Shown one piece after another: positions 61,492 to 64,000 of a stretch of DNA of 64,000 bases. Origin of the DNA: Collinsella sp. AF08-23. GTDB lineage: Bacteria; Actinomycetota; Coriobacteriia; Coriobacteriales; Coriobacteriaceae. Numbering within the stretch: position 1 is the stretch's first letter; every line of letters starts with the position of its first letter. The stretch lies in assembly GCF_003479805.1 (NCBI RefSeq), contig NZ_QUHV01000002.1, positions 1 through 64,000 of the forward strand, in the 5' to 3' direction. The position numbers and the translations under genes were made by a program. Below the pieces are notes generated by a model. The model was not told the origin of the DNA. It saw nothing but the letters and a program-made list of their open reading frames with translations, and did no database searches.

Positions 61492-62664
61492 ATGCTAGCG
61501 ATTGGATTGATGTCCGGCACCAGCTTGGATGGCGTGGACTGTGCCCTTGTGGATATCGACGGCGTGGACGAGTCCACGCGTGTAGAGTTGCGCGAGTTCA
61601 TCACCTATCCCATGCCCGATGCCACGAAGGCTCGGATTTTGGAGGCGGTGGCGCCCGGGGGCGGGGATTCGCGTCTGCTGTGCTCGCTCCATGCCGAGTT
61701 GGGCCACCTGTTCTCACGTGCGGTCGCCGCGGTGTGCGAAAAGGCCGGGGTTGCGCCCGGTGATGTCGCGTTCGTTGCCAGCCATGGTCAGACGATTTGG
61801 CACGAGCCGGGTGCATCGCGCGATTACGCGGATGGCAGCCGCTTTCATGCCGGAACGTTGCAGCTGGGCGATGCCGCCGCGATCGCCTTCGACCATAACA
61901 TCCGCGTGGCGTATGACTTCCGCGCCATGGATGTGGCTGCCGGCGGCCAAGGCGCGCCCCTCGTGCCGTTCTCCGAGATCGTGCTGTACGGTTCGACCGA
62001 ACACAACCGCGTGCTGCTGAACATCGGCGGCATCGGGAACGTCACCGTGCTGCCGCGCGGGAGCCGTGCGGGCGACGTGTTCGCCTTCGACACCGGCCCG
62101 GGCAACATGGCGGTTGATGAGGCATGCCGTCGTCTGTTCGGCGTCGAGTATGATGAGGGCGGGCGTGTCGCGGCGCGCGGACGCGTGGATGAGGGCGTGC
62201 TTGCCGAGTTGCTCAAGCATGGGTTCTTTGGCATGGAGCCGCCCAAGTCGACCGGTCGCGAGATGTTTGGTATGCAGTTCGTTGAGGAGTTCCTTGCGGC
62301 GCACCCCCAGATGGACCCCGAGGATGCAGTCGCCACGCTCACCGAGTTCACCGCGGCGAGTGTGGCGGATGCTTGCGAGCGTTTCGTTGCCCCGAGGCTC
62401 GACGGGGAGCTCGACGAACTGATTGTGGGCGGTGGTGGCGCGCACAACGCCACGCTCGTGACGCGTATCGCGGCCCGCATGCCGAATACACATGTGTGCA
62501 CGCAAGACGAGTTGGGCTATTCTTCCGACGCGAAAGAAGCGGTCGCCTTCGCCGTGCTGGGCAACCAGACGCTGAGCGGGCGCCCCTCAAATGTTCCCTC
62601 CGCCACCGGCGCGTGTGAGTCGGTTGTGCTGGGTAGTGTTATCAATCCCCCGAGGAGCAGGTAA
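61492..62664 (+). CDS. anmK: Anhydro-N-acetylmuramic acid kinase
   Basis: Hydrolyses and phosphorylates 1,6-anhydro-MurNAc to MurNAc-6-phosphate, feeding MurQ. The 390-residue protein shows IGLMSGTSLDGVDCALVDID, FVASHGQTIWHEPG, NIGGIGNVTVLPRGS, FDTGPGNMAVDEACRRL and LIVGGGGAHNATLVTRI. GGAGTAGGAGG precedes the ATG, eight bases after the kinase gene. Anhydro sugars arise from lytic transglycosylases. Confidence 0.97.
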   Translation: MLAIGLMSGTSLDGVDCALVDIDGVDESTRVELREFITYPMPDATKARILEAVAPGGGDSRLLCSLHAELGHLFSRAVAAVCEKAGVAPGDVAFVASHGQTIWHEPGASRDYADGSRFHAGTLQLGDAAAIAFDHNIRVAYDFRAMDVAAGGQGAPLVPFSEIVLYGSTEHNRVLLNIGGIGNVTVLPRGSRAGDVFAFDTGPGNMAVDEACRRLFGVEYDEGGRVAARGRVDEGVLAELLKHGFFGMEPPKSTGREMFGMQFVEEFLAAHPQMDPEDAVATLTEFTAASVADACERFVAPRLDGELDELIVGGGGAHNATLVTRIAARMPNTHVCTQDELGYSSDAKEAVAFAVLGNQTLSGRPSNVPSATGACESVVLGSVINPPRSR

Positions 62665-63110
62665 TGAGTAGAAAGACCAAGGCGCAGATCGCCGCCCGTG
62701 GGACTGCGGCGGACCCGTCGCGCAAAGATGCCGAGAGACTGCGCACCGAGGCAAAGCAGAGCGTCCAGAAGTCAGCCAAGCTCGTAGGTGTCATGCCCGA
62801 GGATCTGGCGAACGAGGTGACGGCAACGGGTTCCGTCCCGTTTACATTCAAGAGTGCGTTCCTTTTGGGTGGGGCAGTCTTGCTGGGAACAATCGTCATC
62901 CCATTTTTCGCGTCAAAGGCGGGTGTTGGGATCGGGCTTTCGACGACCTGCGCCGCGCCGGTCTTGACGGCAAGCGCGCTCGCGTTCTCCCGGTTCTTCC
63001 TCGACTCAAAGCGCGGGCTCTGCCAGGGGTTTTTCATTACGTTCGCGGTCGCCCTCGCGTCGCTCACGCTCCTGTGCTGGTTGCTGTTCTTCCGGGGCAT
63101 CATGGTGTAG
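62664..63110 (+). CDS. Hypothetical membrane protein
   Basis: A 148-residue protein with a polar Lys/Ala-rich N-terminus of about 50 residues, then three hydrophobic helices (SAFLLGGAVLLGTIVIPFFA, GIGLSTTCAAPVLTASALAF and ITFAVALASLTLLCWLLFF). It is not a family I recognise. The start shares its first base with the anmK stop, so it belongs to the same operon, though a link to sugar salvage is only positional. A hairpin TTTCACGTG...GGCCGTTTTTG around 63127-63176 follows as a likely terminator. Confidence 0.8.
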   Translation: MSRKTKAQIAARGTAADPSRKDAERLRTEAKQSVQKSAKLVGVMPEDLANEVTATGSVPFTFKSAFLLGGAVLLGTIVIPFFASKAGVGIGLSTTCAAPVLTASALAFSRFFLDSKRGLCQGFFITFAVALASLTLLCWLLFFRGIMV

Positions 63111-63307
63111 ACGGGCAGCCCCAACACATTTCACGTGTTGAACGACGGTCGCCTTCGGGCGGCCGTTTTTGTTTGGGGGAGTAGCACGGCGTCCGGACAA
63201 ACCTCGGCGCTCTCCATCGAATACGAACAGAAGTTCCACGAACAAATGTTCCGTTATTGGGTAAACTAGATGACGAGGAGAGCGGTCGAGTTGAAAGGGG
63301 AGTGGCG

Positions 63308-63658
63308 ATGCTAGATCTGTTTGATTGCGGAGCGATGCTGTTTGAGAGCGACCAGGATGAGGAGGTACTGCGTATCGAGTGCGCAATGACGCCCGAGGGC
63401 GCGTTGGAGGTGATGCAGGAAAGCGATGGCCCGCTTACCGAGTGGTGCTTTGAGGAGACGCCGCATCGCATCGAGGCGGTGGTGGAACCCGCGGAACTCG
63501 ACGCGCTTATGGAGTACTTCCATGTGGATGAGCCTTACCAGTTGCCGGCGATTCTCCGGCTGGAGTACACGGGCTACGACTGCTTCCTGCGCCTGCGTGC
63601 CCTCCTGCGCCGTTTGGCGGTCCCGTACACCGTTCTCGAGGCCGCGATTGCGCGCTGA
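63308..63658 (+). CDS. Small acidic protein of unknown function
   Basis: A 116-residue soluble protein rich in Glu and Asp (FESDQDEEVLRIECAM, LDALMEYFHVDEPYQLP), ending in a helical LRLRALLRRLAVPYTVLEAA. No family is recognised and there is no signal or membrane span. ATG 63308 follows GAAAGGGGAG. The next gene, DUF2442-like, begins 18 bases later; both may be remnants or parts of a small accessory locus. Confidence 0.65.
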   Translation: MLDLFDCGAMLFESDQDEEVLRIECAMTPEGALEVMQESDGPLTEWCFEETPHRIEAVVEPAELDALMEYFHVDEPYQLPAILRLEYTGYDCFLRLRALLRRLAVPYTVLEAAIAR

Positions 63659-63676
63659 GGGGAGAGGAAAGGGGGA

Positions 63677-63829
63677 ATGGATATGCCTGAGCTTGTTGAC
63701 GTGGTCGAGGTGGAGCCTTTGGATGGCTATCGCCTACGTCTTGTTTTTGAAGATGGGAAGCGGGGCATTTTGATGTCGCTCCCTATTTGGGCATCGGCGT
63801 CTTTTGCAAGCTCGAGGAATAGCTGCTAG
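63677..63829 (+). pseudogene. Decayed DUF2442-like gene
   Basis: A good Shine-Dalgarno (GGGGGA) precedes MDMPELVDVVEVEPLDGYRL, then RLVFEDGKRG, which resembles the start of DUF2442 proteins. At a run of four Ts near 63765-63768 the frame changes. In the other frame the expected continuation FDVAPYLGIGVFCKLEE is readable but stops at 63820-63822. The family is normally about 80 residues, so both a one-base deletion and a truncated 3' end are seen. A sequencing error could explain the shift but not the early end. Confidence 0.55.
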
Positions 63830-63902
63830 TTTCAGGAATCTGAAAAAGTGGCGAAGAATCCTTGACGGGGTGCATGATTGGTGGCACTATATACTTCGCG
63901 TT

Positions 63903-63979
63903 GCGGCGTTACCTCAGCTGGATAGAGGGTCTGACTACGAATCAGAACGTCACAGGTTCGAATCCTGTACGCCGCACCA
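63903..63979 (+). tRNA. tRNA-Arg (anticodon ACG)
   Basis: 77 nt. The acceptor GCGGCGT pairs with ACGCCGC, the D-arm contains CTCAGCTGGATAGAG, the anticodon stem-loop CTGACTACGAATCAG gives ACG, the T-arm is CAGGTTCGAATCCTG, and CCA is encoded. Only 21 bases of 3' sequence are visible, so a tail copy like those of the tRNA-Leu genes cannot be judged. Confidence 0.96.
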
Positions 63980-64000
63980 GTCGAAATGAGAACCCGGGTC

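Overview
The window looks like a chromosomal segment of a high-GC, low-complexity-genome anaerobe of the Actinobacteria, most likely class Coriobacteriia (Collinsella-like). This is inference from gene content: a TsaB-RimI-TsaD fusion, many PTS permeases, ECF vitamin transport, nickel enzyme maturation genes, few biosynthetic pathways and no phage genes. No rRNA, CRISPR array, integrase or transposase was seen.

Layout. Positions 1-7126 carry a plus-strand housekeeping run (acpS, nnr, alr, uracil-DNA glycosylase, tsaE, tsaB-rimI-tsaD), followed by a structured intergenic region and cstA (7597-9438). From 15589 down to 9588 a minus-strand operon encodes a small unknown protein, NikR, HypF, HypC, HypD and HypE (NiFe-hydrogenase maturation). 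From 19423 down to 15888 lies a self-contained minus-strand PTS operon (BglG-type antiterminator, Glc-family EIIBC, Nif3-like protein). It has a readable promoter, RAT and terminator leader, and is bracketed by 98-bp direct repeats. Positions 19710-23320 hold a two-component system and a VTT/DedA-type membrane protein. Positions 23366-30128 (minus) hold polyprenyl synthase, galE, a PcsB-like cell-wall hydrolase and a complete ECF riboflavin transporter under an FMN riboswitch. After murB comes a lactose-type PTS locus (31497-35589) with an unfamiliar TIM-barrel-like protein and a GntR regulator. Positions 35819-44700 hold ApbE, a Gx transporter, an ArsC/Spx-like protein, larBC (nickel-pincer cofactor), a phosphodiesterase, mazG, a TetR-controlled membrane locus and a divisome protein.

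Two tRNA-Leu genes (45973-46059 minus; 46454-46538 plus) are each followed by a second copy of their own 3' end plus terminator about 186 bp away. Both pairs enclose a hairpin-rich core that carries an inverted T-arm sequence. This is the most unusual non-coding signal in the window.

Positions 53666-62664 form a divergent cell-wall sugar salvage locus: GH1 glycosidase, murQ and a Lac-family EIIA leftward; MurR/RpiR regulator, EIIB, EIIC, MupG-like 6-phosphomuramidase, BadF-type sugar kinase and anmK rightward. Together these would import a MurNAc-containing disaccharide, split it and feed it to GlcNAc-6-phosphate. The window ends with small unknown proteins, a decayed DUF2442-like gene and tRNA-Arg(ACG).

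Starts were chosen by Shine-Dalgarno spacing, family alignment and overlap with upstream genes. No database search was possible.
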